NCBI GenBank assembly: GCA_031216915.1
Contig: CM062289.1
Location: forward strand, 248,001,187 to 248,065,186
Length of the DNA: 64,000 nucleotides
Reading direction: 5' to 3'
Source: Pictodentalium vernedei
Taxonomy: Eukaryota; Mollusca; Scaphopoda; Dentaliida; Dentaliidae
The notes beneath the pieces were generated by a model. That model made no database searches. It was not told where the DNA came from and was given only the letters and a program-made list of their open reading frames with translations. Both the position numbers and the translations under genes were made by a program. The first letter of the stretch is position 1; each line of letters begins with the position of its first letter. This document shows, piece by piece, positions 1 to 10,575 of this stretch.

Positions 1-358
1 GGGTTCTTGGGACACTCAGTTCTTGGAGATCACATATTCATCAAGAATGATGTCTTATTGTTTACACTATATCATTGGATTATATTATTAGCGAACATGC
101 ATGTGGGATCGCTCCAGGATAGTTAAGTTTGCGATGCATAGGAACAATAGTTTCCTTCATTTGTGTTGCCAGTGTTAGACTTTTGAGCTCATACAGTTGA
201 CATTCAGCCGTATTCAGGGGAATGAATGGTAGGATAAGTGTATCCTTCAATTCATTTGATTCAGTAGATTACGTTAAGATTTAATAATCTCAATGTGATT
301 CCTACTAATAACATAGCTGTCGTCACAATATCCTTCTATCAGTTTTCTAAAGTGCCTG
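1..358. other. unassigned sequence
   Basis: No repeat family or convincing reading frame is recognised in this stretch. It lies directly downstream of the possible minus-strand terminal exon at 359-544 and could hold its 3' untranslated region, but no poly(A) signal was established. Confidence 0.3.
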
Positions 359-544
359 TTATTGAACATTCGCAGAAGCTTCCTCCTTGAGAGGACCATC
401 TTCATCAGGAGAAGTTTTGTTCTTCACGTCATTCTCCGCCCATAGTGGCATAAGGGAGTCTGTTAGATGTGAGGGAGCCTTTAGGGTTCCTATATTTTTG
501 CTGTCTGGACCAGCAATGATTAAGTAATTTGGGTGAGGATTTTT
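359..544 (-). CDS. possible 3'-terminal coding exon, product unknown
   Basis: Read on the minus strand, about 61 codons are open from a TAG at 545-547 down to a TAA at 359-361, with no initiator Met. The composition is protein-like: a hydrophobic start (NYLIIAGPDSKNIG) followed by a hydrophilic acidic tail (NKTSPDEDGPLKEEASANVQ). This fits the C-terminal end of a spliced gene. No family is recognised. Against it, the sequence just upstream on the minus strand is a 17-base G tract rather than a pyrimidine-rich acceptor, so the exon border is not defined. It may also be a decayed exon or chance. Confidence 0.3.
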   Translation of the reverse strand, partial: KNPHPNYLIIAGPDSKNIGTLKAPSHLTDSLMPLWAENDVKNKTSPDEDGPLKEEASANVQ

Positions 545-1745
545 CTACATGTCTTTGAATGCCCCCCCCCCCCCCCCCACACTCACACTCTGTCTTGTAT
601 ACTATGCTTTTGGGGTCATGTTGAATGGTGCCCTCATAGGCATATACGCAGCTTTTGTTGCATTAGTTTCCGGTGTTTATTTTCTGATTTCTGATATACA
701 AGCGCTTATTAAAAATCATCATAATTGCTGCTATTTGAGTTCATAGGTGACTGCATAACCAGTTAGTGGTTTTTAGATGATTACATGCTGGACTTTAATG
801 CACTCATGCAATATTTTATCGCTTTGGTGAACCTTGAAATTATTATATATTTTGGGGGCGGTCCGTGTTGGAGCCTTTTAATCATACCTACCTCCATTTC
901 TAGATCCTGGTCTCTATTTTGTTGGTTCTCAAATCGCATATTCTCACGTATCTATAGTTGTAGATATCATATAGTACACATTGGAGAGTGTTCTTACTGG
1001 ATTTTATTGTGCAGAGGCCACCTGTGGATGATCTTTGAAGTGTGATTTCTCTGCAGAGATTGTTCAATGTATCTCGTTTTAATATGAGTATGTTATATTT
1101 TATATCACTGATTTCATTGTACAAGTATACACCATCTGCAGAGCGTATTTTGTAGCGGACAATATTATTTACCAAAATCGTCGCTACAGCCTTGGCTTGT
1201 GAAGTGGCGTTAAGCACCATTTATTATTCATGAATTAATTCCTGAGTGCCTGATCGATATTTATTTATATTGTTTCTTGGTACCGCTTTTTGATTCCAGA
1301 GCTCTCCCCTCTTTCTTTTGAAGATATGTTCAAAAAAGGGGTGGGGGGGGGGTCATTTTCTCCACTTCTCTGGCTTATTGGGTATGTAACTATGAAGGAA
1401 GCTATTTTATCCGTACTATATTCAGCATTCAGCTGTAGTGGTATTGTATGGCGTAGGTTTATGTGCAATTTTCTCTCCTCAAATATGCCATCCTAATTTT
1501 TGGGGCTTAGTCCAGACTAGCCTTAAAAATTATGAACTTGTTACATCCTAATTAGCATGGCTTCATGCTCAGATTTAGGATTTACATAATTGGGATCCAT
1601 ATTAGGATATGTGTCCTCTATTATGGTATAAAGAGACATACCTGTAAATTCTAATTATTCTAATTTCCTTCACCATGGATTGAAGGATTTGAGCTATGTT
1701 GATCAACTATTTTGGAAGTTCCAGGCCCTCCACCTTTGTACGATT
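545..1745. other. AT-rich intergenic sequence with a C17 tract
   Basis: The stretch contains a run of 17 C (562-578) followed by ACACTCACAC, and a G-run in 1340-1352. Apart from the weak minus-strand frame at 900-1220 nothing was recognised. Confidence 0.4.
900..1220 (-). CDS. weak coding candidate, product unknown
   Basis: The minus strand is open for about 106 codons starting ATG GTG CTT AAC, directly after an in-frame TAA. The first half (ATSQAKAVATILVNNIVRYK) has a natural residue mix; the second half is Cys/Tyr/Arg-rich and less convincing. No domain was recognised and no splice context was established. It may be an exon fragment, a transposon piece or chance. Confidence 0.15.
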   Translation of the reverse strand: MVLNATSQAKAVATILVNNIVRYKIRSADGVYLYNEISDIKYNILILKRDTLNNLCREITLQRSSTGGLCTIKSSKNTLQCVLYDIYNYRYVRICDLRTNKIETRI

Positions 1746-2133
1746 CAGCTAAGTCTGGGCCATTGGTTACAGTATAAAAATATGAAAAAATTTAAAGTAA
1801 TTTATATATTTTTTATACTTACCAATGGCCCAGGCAGGTATGGCCCTCCCATGAGTGGGCAGTACTGGGCACTCATACCTCCCTGCTAAAGTATTATATT
1901 ATAATCTTTTTTACAAAGAATGCTGTTGGCGCCAGTTTCGGTGACTTCCTGGCGTCTGCGCATGCACAGAGAGTAAATGTATGGAGGGCCAGATAGTACT
2001 TCTAATTTTCGGTTTTGCATGCAAATTTTGGGGATTGGGGGCAAAATTTGTGTTTGGCCCTAGATAATTTTGAGTTAGCACCAGCTAAGTCTGGGCCATT
2101 GGTAAGTATAAAAAATATATAAATTACTTTAAA
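1746..2133 (+). mobile_element. isolated right terminus of a DIRS-type element
   Basis: A 42-bp segment at 1791-1832 is the exact reverse complement of 2092-2133, and a 22-bp phrase starting CAGCTAAGTCTGGGCC is present as a direct repeat at 1746-1767 and 2082-2103. In the DIRS element at 36.9-43.4 kb the internal complementary region likewise sits about 0.4 kb before the right end and its second half is the reverse complement of that end. The two loci also share phrases in register (GGCCCTCCCAT, CCTCCCTGCTGA/TAA). I infer a second DIRS-related element reduced to its internal complementary region plus right repeat, with the coding body and left end missing. Confidence 0.55.
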
Positions 2134-2587
2134 CTTTTGCATTTTTTGTTTTTTTATGCGTTTTAGTAAATATTAAGACAAAACATTTTTTTTTTTTTTA
2201 CACTGAAAATTTGCAGTCCAGGGGGGACTTAGAAAATTTTGGACCAAAATCCGGAAATGATTTTTTTTTGTTTTTATGCGTTTTGGTCAATTTTAAGAAG
2301 AAAAACAAATTTTAGTCTGAAAATATTTTGTTTGGGACTAAGAAAATTTCCGAACAAAAATTTTAAAAAATCTGTTTTTTATGCGTTTATCTCAATTTTG
2401 GGACATAAAAATGCAGGAACTGAAAATAGAAGGAAAATCTTGTGTATTGTGTGGGCACAATCACTTCTTCTAGTTGGTATATGCTTTTCTTAGGAGGGGC
2501 ATATGCAGCTTATTCAAGTCAAGTCCCTGGTTTGATATTTAGACTACCATGTCAGGTGAGCGCCCTAAGACCCCCTGGGGCCTCTTG
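2134..2587 (+). repeat. tandem ~110-bp repeat ending in a hairpin terminus
   Basis: Three diverged units share the phrase TTTTTATGCGTTT (about 2152, 2272 and 2378). At 2553-2587 lies a terminus of the type seen in other families here: CAGGTGAGC, then CCCC-TGGGG pairing, then CCTCTTGTTT. It looks like the 3' end of a hairpin-ended element whose 5' part is not visible. Confidence 0.45.
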
Positions 2588-3199
2588 TTTATTTTGTGAG
2601 GTCTGACCTCAAATACTCCATCTGAGTCATCAATCAGCTACTGCCAATTTTGCCCATTATCATTGCCATTTTGCCCATTACCATGTTCTTCTACAACCAC
2701 TGCTTCTTGCTTATGCCACTAACCCATTGCTGTAGTAGAACCAGTTGTATGAGGGGTTTAAGGAAATCCACAATAAGGTTCAACCTAATACCTCATCTCC
2801 TCGTCAAGTATTGAATGACGTGGTCTTGTTGAACCTCCTTTTGAATAGGTATTCATGTTGTTTTCTTATCATTGAAGCTCTAAAAACAGAACTTATGACC
2901 TAATTAACCCTTTACCTAACACAGCATTCAAAAACAGCTAGAAAATTAACCTGAATAAGCCTACCACTGCCTAAAATCTCTCGGAATTTTCTCATTAAAA
3001 CCATACAAATATGGATATCATTAGAACCAGCTCACTGGGCACTCTCCAATAAATTTTAACAAGGTAAATCCTTACAGACTAAATATTATTTCTTCAAAGA
3101 TAATACAAAGCACAAAGCACATTCACTGAATTTGAGCCTTCAAGTTGTTCCATCTGCACTTCAGAATAAAGCCCAAATATGGGCTTCCAGCACTCTACC
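2588..3199. other. unassigned sequence
   Basis: No gene was recognised. TTAACCCTTTACCTAAC at about 2907 matches the end of the TTAA-flanked MITE family found at 23720-23963, so a decayed or solo terminus may be present. Confidence 0.3.
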
Positions 3200-3480
3200 A
3201 GTTAAAAAGCTGTAGTGTCTCATTGGTTATCATATCAGACTGCTAAACAGAATGTTGTGAGTCCCCCTGGGAAGTGAAGCAGTGCTTGTTTACTGTGGTA
3301 AACAAGCTCCATTTTACTGGTAAAATAGGATCCAGTCGTTAATGCTTGGGGTGCAAGTCCTCTAAAATAGGCAACATGGGCTATAAATTATTGACTGACC
3401 TTGGCTTTATTTCCATGTTGTGGTCACGATTAGCCATTGTGCAGAAGTATGTGACCTTAAATACCAATAAATAAATAAAT
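3200..3480 (+). mobile_element. decayed SINE with (AAATA)n tail
   Basis: The 3' part (about 3415-3478) has the phrase ending GTGACCTTAAATACCAATAA and an AAATA-repeat tail. It matches the 3' end of the tRNA-headed SINE at 61264-61615 and the fragment at 4230-4415. The head is too decayed to identify. Confidence 0.5.
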
Positions 3481-3736
3481 AATGTTGTGAGTTCAGTTCT
3501 AATCCACGTCACATGCATTGTGTCCTGGAACAAGATAAAGAACCCTTCTTGCTTTAGTTCACCCAGCTGTATAAATAGGTAATCGTATAAGCTGGGTATC
3601 TGCGGTGGATTGATGAACTATCCAGGGGAGTCTAGTACTCTCATTAGCTTGTGACATGGACATAGGGTGTAGGCTCTGAGAGAGTCTTGTGGCACAAGTA
3701 CATTCATTGAGTTACATTCATTGAATTTCTGATACG
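3481..3736 (+). repeat. SINE-like fragment, low certainty
   Basis: Phrases such as CACCCAGCTGTATAAATAGG and a patch with CCAGGGGAGTCTAGTACTC resemble SINE bodies, but no head, B box or tail was established. Confidence 0.2.
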
Positions 3737-5018
3737 CAGTGAAACCCTGTTAACTGAATAGCCAGGAGTATTCAGTTAACAGAGATTTGTCTCTTTCCTA
3801 TATTCTAGGGAGAAACTGAGCATTTATTCTATTATATCATGTATGACAGAGCTCATGGAGCTCTGTCAAACAAGATATAATAGATAACATGCCTGTATAT
3901 TGGATGTACAGAGGCCAAAAAGGTCTTTAAACAAGGGGAATTTAGTGGTTGTCCAGGTTATTTCTGGACATAAGGCCAAATAAAAAAAATGAATTGATTC
4001 TCAGGCAATTTTTTTTTCAAATCAGTGAGGGAGAGAGGATTTTATTTTTATTTTTTTTTTTTTCCGTGTAAAGGGTTGAGTATACTCAGTAAATCTTTTT
4101 GCTGTCTTTCCACTTGAAAAAGAGAAAAGGTTGTATTTTAGTGTAATTATAGTATACCTTTTATAACTAACTGCCGTAACAACAGCTAAAAGGATTTGTA
4201 TTTTATTGTTCTTCTTAATGGTACAGATCTGTCAAACATCATGATCCATTAGAATAGGCCCCAGCAACCAATGCTTGGGATAGGAGTCATTTAAAATGGG
4301 AAACATGGCTCTAAATGATTGGTTAAACTTGAGTTTGTATCGGTGTTGTGGCCATTATTAGCCATTGCGCAGAAATATATGATCTTAAACACCAGCAAAT
4401 AAATAAATAATTAAATCATGATCCAGTATATCAGAATTTGCCTTGTTACAGTTTATGGGAGAGTGCCTCTGGGCACTCTCCATAAATTGCAACAAGAAAA
4501 ACCAATTTACTGCAAACACAGCTAAATAATTATATGTCGAGACATGTGAAAAAATTACCATTCCAAGTTTTCACAAATTCTTACAAAAACATTACATAAT
4601 AAAAATGTCTAATGAGGAGGTTCAAATCCAATGAGGGAGGGCCTGAGAATCAAAACATTATTTTTTTTTAGCCTAATACAAGAATTTTATTCTATACTCT
4701 ATAAGCAATTAATAGTTTCAATTTTTACACCATGATTGCTATGTGTATTCTGTGTTACCCAATACACAATACAGACATTGAGAACTGTGCTAGATGTGTG
4801 GAATCCAGCCAGTGTGTAAGAACATCCTGTAAGACTACATCTGATTGGTCATTATGAAAAAACCCAACTTGAATCATTGATTCCTACTTGCATACTCCCT
4901 TCTCGTTGTGTCTGGTCTTGGTACTGAAGGTATGGGAAATTGTTTTGTGTTTGGAAGTTATATTCAATTATAACAGTGTTATTCAACTAAGATATATCTA
5001 ATTAAGTGTGTTCTACTG
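3737..5018 (+). mobile_element. palindromic MITE, copy 1, interrupted by later insertions
   Basis: The left end CAGTGAAACCCTGTTAACTG (3737) and the right end (AAGATATATCTAATTAAGTG to about 5018) match the ends of the complete copies at 21050-21477 and 58125-58457. The central palindrome with GAGCTCTGTCAAACAAGATA is at about 3815-3890. Complete copies are 330-430 bp, so roughly 0.9 kb has been inserted here. The insert includes a SINE 3' fragment and a hairpin GAGAGTGCC-TCTGG-GCACTCTC near 4450-4475. Confidence 0.5.
4230..4415 (+). mobile_element. SINE 3' fragment
   Basis: The sequence GTTGTGGCCATTATTAGCCA and the tail with CAAATAAATAAATAA match the 3' ends at 3415-3478 and 61540-61615. It sits inside the interrupted MITE. 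Confidence 0.45.
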
Positions 5019-5612
5019 AACTGTTATGTAACACACTGTTGGTAAGGGCTCTTGGAGTTGTTCTGATGAGCGTCATCACATTAAATAATCTAATCAGCAA
5101 AAGCAGTTATGAAACTGCATCTGTTCATTGTGGAGGATTATATAAAAACTGTATTATTTATTGCCATGAAATGTTCACCCTCAAAGGCCTAATTCCAGCT
5201 TTGACAATATTTTACTCCACCATATTTTACTCCAACAAAACAAGTGCCCTAATATGCAGACTCTTGGAGAGTCTTGAAGTTACAATCTAAGTACCTTGGT
5301 AGGTGTTTCTAGGCAAGTTTTGGCCTCCTATATAGGCAGCTAAGACTTGCCTAGAAACAACTGAAAAGTTACAAGATGTTGGCTGTAAAAGTAGAGAAAA
5401 AACTATAAAAACATTTTAACTTTTAAGGTTTAAAGCACAATAGGTGAAATGGTTGGAGATTTATACTTGTCAAATATTTTTGCAATTAATTGTGTAACAT
5501 GCAGTCATATTGCACTACAGATGTTAATTTTGCAAGTTCTCTATTATTTTGAAAAATGGCAACATTGCATGATATATTCAGGAATGTGATTTTCTTTCAG
5601 AGGAATTCCTCA
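5019..5612. other. unassigned sequence
   Basis: No repeat family or gene is recognised. An imperfect inverted pair (GTTTCTAGGCAAGT near 5307 and ACTTGCCTAGAAAC near 5346) makes a hairpin; its origin is unknown. Confidence 0.3.
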
Positions 5613-6795
5613 TTTTTAGTCGAGTTGTGACGAAGTCAAACTCGACTTATAGTTTGGTGAATGGCGGGCGGGCGGGCGGGCGGGCGGGCGTAAACAATTG
5701 GTTTCCGGATGATAACTTGATAGTGGTTCAACTCACATTCATTAAACTTCATACATAGGTTGGTCTTGGTGGGAGGAAGAACCCTATTGATTTTGGACAT
5801 GCTACATCGAAGGTCAAGGTCACAGTGACCTTGAACATAGTAAATCTTAAACAATTGGTTTCCGGATGATAACTTGATAATGGTTCAACTCACATTCATG
5901 AAACTTCATAGGTAGATTGGCCTTGGTGAGGGGAAGAACCCTATTGATTTTGGACTCGCTACGTCAAAGGTCAAGGTCACAGTGACCTTTAACATAGTAT
6001 ATCGCAACAATTGGTTTCCGGATGATAACTTGATAGTGGTTCAACCTAGAGTCATGAAACTTCATAGGTGTGTTGGCCTTGGTGCGAGGAAGAACCCTAT
6101 TGATCTTGGACTCACCAGGTCAAAGGTCAAGGTCACAGTGACCTTGAACATAGTATATCGCAACAATTGGTTTCCGGATGATAACTTGATAGTGGTTCAA
6201 CCTAGAGTCATGAAACTTTATAGGTGTGTTGGCCTTGGTGCGAGGAAGAACCCTATTGATCTTGGACTCACCAGGTCAAAGGTCAAGGTCACAGTGACCT
6301 TGAACATAGTATATCGCAACAATTGGTTTCCGGATGATAACTTGATAGTGGTTCAACCTAGAGTCATGAAACTTCATAGGTATGTTGGCCTTGGTGCGAG
6401 GAAGAACCCTATTGATCTTGGACTCACCAGGTCAAAGGTCAAGGTCACAGTGACCTTGAACATAGTATATCGTAACAATTGGTTTCTGGATGATAACTTG
6501 ATAGTGGTTCAACCTAGAGCCATGAAACTTTACAGGCGTGTTGGCCTTGGTGCGAGGAAGAACCCTATTGATGTTGGACTCACCAGGTCAAAGGTCAAGG
6601 TCACAGTGACCTTGAACATAGCATATCGCAACAATTGGTTTCCGGATGAGAACTTAATAGTGGTTCAACCTAGAGTCATGAAACTTCATAGGTGTGTTGG
6701 CCTTGGTGCGAGGAAGAACCCTATTGACCTTGGACTCGCCAGGTCAAAGGTCAAGGTCACAACTCGACATTGGATCTGTGATCCTGAGCGGCATT
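5613..6795 (+). mobile_element. hairpin-ended element with 156-bp tandem core
   Basis: The element starts TTTTTAG with a hairpin (GTCGAGTT/AACTCGAC), followed by a (GGGC)n microsatellite at 5666-5690 and then about seven 156-157-bp units. Near the 3' end CACAACTCGAC (6758-6768) is the exact inverse of GTCGAGTTGTG (5619-5629), followed by the hairpin GGATC-TGT-GATCC (6772-6784). This short subterminal inverted match plus a 3' palindrome is the plan described for Helentron-type non-autonomous elements. The core carries nuclear-receptor-type sites, listed separately. The exact 3' border is uncertain by about 15 bp. Confidence 0.65.
5817..6612 (+). promoter_or_regulatory. six perfect palindromic estrogen-response-type sites
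   Basis: AGGTCACAGTGACCT occurs at 5817-5831, 5974-5988, 6130-6144, 6286-6300, 6442-6456 and 6598-6612. This is the inverted half-site pair with a 3-base spacer that defines the consensus estrogen response element. Each copy overlaps TCAAGGTCA, an extended half-site typical of ERR/NR5A-class monomeric receptors. A seventh unit is cut at its half-site by the 3' terminus (about 6754). The match is direct observation; binding and function are inference. Confidence 0.6.
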
Positions 6796-7686
6796 TTTGT
6801 ATTTTTAGGTGGTATAATTTTTATTCATTTGTATTGCTGATCATTCCACCAATTACATCTTGTTGGACAAAGATCTCTGTCAAACAAGACTTATTTGTTT
6901 AACTTCCTTACATAATACATACATTTGGCAAATAAATATGTTGTAGAAAAAATAATTCCCAGGATACATTGTACATGATACAGTCCTGATATTGATTTGA
7001 TGAGCAAACTCGATCTTTTTCCATTTTAAGACTTGTGCCAGCCCTAATATCTAGATGTCTCCACACACATCAAGACTAGACGGCTTGTCATATTATGTTT
7101 GACTGTCCAATTGAGTGAAGTTTCAAATTTATCAGTTTCTTTTTTCAGAGCCCTGTATATTTGTGGAGTATATTTCATGAAGATGGTGTTATGATTTTAT
7201 TTATGTGACTCAGGGTTGGAAGAGGCCCTGAGACCTCTTTTCAACAGTTTATAACATGATCCAACTTTTCTGGTCGTTATACTTTAAAACTGGAAAAGCA
7301 CAATCATTTATTAACATTCTGGAAGTAGCCCTAGATGTATACAGTTGTATTCTTTTGTGAAACTTGAACGCTGATCTCTCCCTTGTGTGGAATAAGGTGC
7401 CTTCTGCAAACCTAAATCATTGCAGATGATGTCTTATTCCACACAAGGCACCAAAAAATGATGTAGTGTAAGAACACATCTGAAAATCTCAAGGCACCAA
7501 AAAAGTATGCAATTTGGTCATCACTTTTTGTTTGCCGGAAAACAAGTCTTATCTTTTCCAAATCCATATCATGTCTATCTCATCAAGGTCTGTGATGTTC
7601 AAACATATTTGAGATGACAATTTTCCAAATACAAAATAGAAACTTGACTGCCTTTGTGCTGAACACTTTGGACCAACATTCCATAA
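6796..7686. other. unassigned sequence with one inverted repeat
   Basis: No gene was recognised. CTTGTGTGGAATAAG (about 7382-7396) and its exact inverse CTTATTCCACACAAG (about 7432-7446) flank a short spacer, a possible small foldback element. Confidence 0.4.
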
Positions 7687-9300
7687 TTTTTAGCTCAACT
7701 TTGGCGAAGCCAAATTTGAGCTTTTGTCATGGCCTGTCGTCCATCTGTCCGTCTGTCCGTACGTCGACAATTGGATACAGCTTGGGCTAGAGGCCGTATT
7801 TATGAACCGATCTTTACGAAACTTCTTGGGTGCCTTTGTTATGACCATGGGACGAGAATGAGTGTTTTTGGGTGTGGTCCGAAATTCAAGATGGCTGCCA
7901 GCCGCCATTTTTGTACCGACGATGCAGAAATCTGTTTTTTGTACAGAACTTCCATATGAAAGCTCTGATTTGAATAATGTTTTGTATGAATGTTTGGTAT
8001 CACTGTGGGATGAGAACGAGTGTTTTGGGGTCCAGTCCAAAATTCAAGATGGCCGATGGCAGCCATTTTGTACAAAATTAGGTGCAATCAGATTTTTGCA
8101 AAGAACTTCCATATGAAAGATATGAAGATTTGAATAATTTTTTTTGTGAATGTTTAGTACCATGGGATACATCAAATATAATACAGGTTTTTTTCTCGTG
8201 CAGAAATTATGCAAATTAGATGAACTTTGATTTTTTCAGTGCGACTTACACACAGTAAGTACACATGTCAATACGGCTCGGGCTAGAGTCTGTATTTATG
8301 AATTGATCTTCACGAAATGTCTTGGGTACCTTTGTTATCACCTTGGGACGAGAACGAGTGTTTCTGGGTACGGTCTAAAATTCAAGATGGCTGCCAGTGG
8401 CCATTTTGTACCGAAATTAGGTCTAATCAGTTTTTTGTACACAACTTCTATACGGCTCAGACTAAAGGCCATATTTATGAACCAATCTTTATGAAACTTC
8501 TTGGGTACCTTTGTTATCACCGTGGGATGAGAGCGAGTGTTTTTGGGTGTGGTCCAAAATTCAAGATGGCCACCAGCAGCCATTTTGTACCAAAATTAAT
8601 GCAATCAGTCTTTTGTACAGAACTTCTGTATGAAAGTTCTGATTTGAATAAATTTTTGTATGAATGTTTAGTAACATGAAATACATCACATATTTTAAGG
8701 GGTTTTTTTTCGTGAAGAAATTATGCAAATTAGATGAACTTTGATTTATTCAGTGCTTCTTACACAATGTAAGCACACATGTCAATACGGCTCAGGGTAA
8801 AGGCTGTATTTATGAACTGGTCTTCACAAAACTTCTTGGGTACCTTTGTTATCACCTTGGGACGAGAATGAGTGTTTCTGGGTGCGGTCCAAAATTCAAG
8901 ATGGATGCCAATGGCCATTTTGTACCAAAATTATGTCCAATCAGTTTTTTGTCATATGTTCTATACAGCTCATATTTATGAACTGATCTTCACAAAACTT
9001 CTTGGGTACTTTTTTTTCACCTTGGACAGGAACGAGTGTGTTTTGGGGTGCCTTTGTTATCACTGTGCTATGAGAACAAATATTTTGGGGTTCAGTCAGA
9101 CCCACTCTGGGACTCCAAGATTTCTTTTCTAGTTTAGCATCTGACTGGCACCCACCTTTACAATACTTTACCTATACATTTGTTACAGGCAACGGTCAGT
9201 ATTTATGTACAGACCGTTACAATACTTTATATGTACCTTTGTTATCAGGTCATTACCTAGATGTTTGTCATTGCTGTGTCACATACCATTCAATTTTTGT
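7687..9300 (+). mobile_element. hairpin family A, copy 1 (3' end lost)
   Basis: The element starts TTTTTAG then AGCTCAACTTTGGC-GAA-GCCAAATTTGAGCT, a short GTCTGTCC microsatellite, and core units of about 160-180 and 330 bp. The units carry ATTTATGAAC, CTTCTTGGGTACCTTTGTTA and CAAGATGGC. The last ~50 bp present in copy 2 are missing, and a different element begins at 9312. Short reading frames within it are by-products and shift between units. Confidence 0.75.
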
Positions 9301-9311
9301 TATTTTTTTTT

Positions 9312-9967
9312 TATACCCCCTCAAAACAAAGTTTAGGGGAGGGGGGTATATAGGAGTCAACATGTTCAATCAGTCGGTCAGTCTGTCGTCGGTCCATTGC
9401 ACATGTAAACTTGTGGAGCGAAATACTTCTGCAGTTTTAGCCGCATTTTCATGAAACTTCACAAAAGTGATAAACATGATGAGGAAAAGTGTGTGATATC
9501 ATTTTTTTCCCGCTCGATTTCAAGATGGCTGACTGGCAGCCATATTGGATTTTTTTTTATGTAAACTTGTGGAGCGAACTACTTCCACAGTTTTAGCCAC
9601 ATTTTCATGAAACTTCACAAAAATGATCAACATAATGAGGGGAAGTGTAATTTTTTTCCCACTCGGTTTCATGATGGCCGACTAGTGGACATATTGTATT
9701 TTTGTTTATGTTAATTTGTATAGCGAACTACTTCCACAGTTTTAGCTGCATTTTCATGAAACTTCACAAAAATGATCAACATGATGAGGGGAAGTGCGTG
9801 ACATAATTTTTTTCCCGACATAATTTTTTTCTCACTGGGTTTCAAGTTGGCCAACTGGCAACCATATTTGATTTTTTTCACTTAGAAAATTTGAATGCCC
9901 TCTTTCAGTCACCCACACTAGGCGGTATGCCACGGTGGGGGTATACCGGGAGACAGACCATCTCTAG
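9312..9967 (+). mobile_element. hairpin-ended element, TATACCCCC family
   Basis: The 5' end TATACCCCC (9312-9320) pairs with GGGGGTATA (9937-9945) near the 3' end. A 3' hairpin GAGA-TCTC follows, and the element ends CTAG then TT (9964-9969). A GTCGGTCAGTCTGTC microsatellite and three ~150-bp units with ACTTGTGGAGCGAACTACTT and CAAGATGGCTGAC fill the core. The CTAG-TT end is Helitron-like. Confidence 0.6.
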
Positions 9968-10575
9968 TTCATTTTAATCTAACAAATATAGCTTATAACC
10001 TCATTCAGCTCATTCCCTTTAGGGGTCATAAGCTATGTTTTTGATGCAAAAGAAAAAAATCACTCATTCAAGGATTTTGTTTGCAAGTATCGTCTGCCTT
10101 TCATGTTAGGTAAAGGAATAAACAAATTATCAGTTCACAACAGTCAGTTAGTCTGGGTTGTCAGATTCCATCATATTCACAAGACCAGATAAGCCAGATC
10201 AATCACAATATCTATAGCATTGTACTTGATCTAGCTGATCTTGTCTCATGAATGAGATGGAGTATGGCAATCCAGATCAAATGATGGCAAAAACCAGCCA
10301 GCACTATTCACAAAACTCATCATTCAGTTTTCATTATGTTTCTGTTTTTGACTCTCAAACATAGCTTATGATCCATAATTGGAATGAACTCATTGAGCTC
10401 ATTCCACAAACATAACTTATGACCCCTAATTGGAACGATCTCATTGAGCTCATTCCAATTAGGGGTCATAAGCTATGTCTTTGACCTAAATAATGAAAAC
10501 ATTAGTTATTCAAGAAATTTGTTTGCAAGTGTCATCTGCCTTTCATGTTAGGTACAGGGTTAATTCAAGGGATTA
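9968..10575. repeat. decayed TTAA-MITE fragments with a palindrome
   Basis: Several copies of ATAGCTTATGACCCCTAATT occur in both orientations. At about 10408-10485 they form an imperfect 78-bp palindrome around GAGCTC. TTTCATGTTAGGTAAAGG near 10100 and the related phrase near 10550 are termini of the TTAA MITE family (complete at 23720-23963). Confidence 0.45.

Noticed and set aside
5982-6902. 306-codon open frame with 52-residue repeats
   Set aside because: The 156-bp repeat unit is a multiple of three, so the frame stays open by periodicity. The sequence is the core of a hairpin-ended element and includes palindromic sites.
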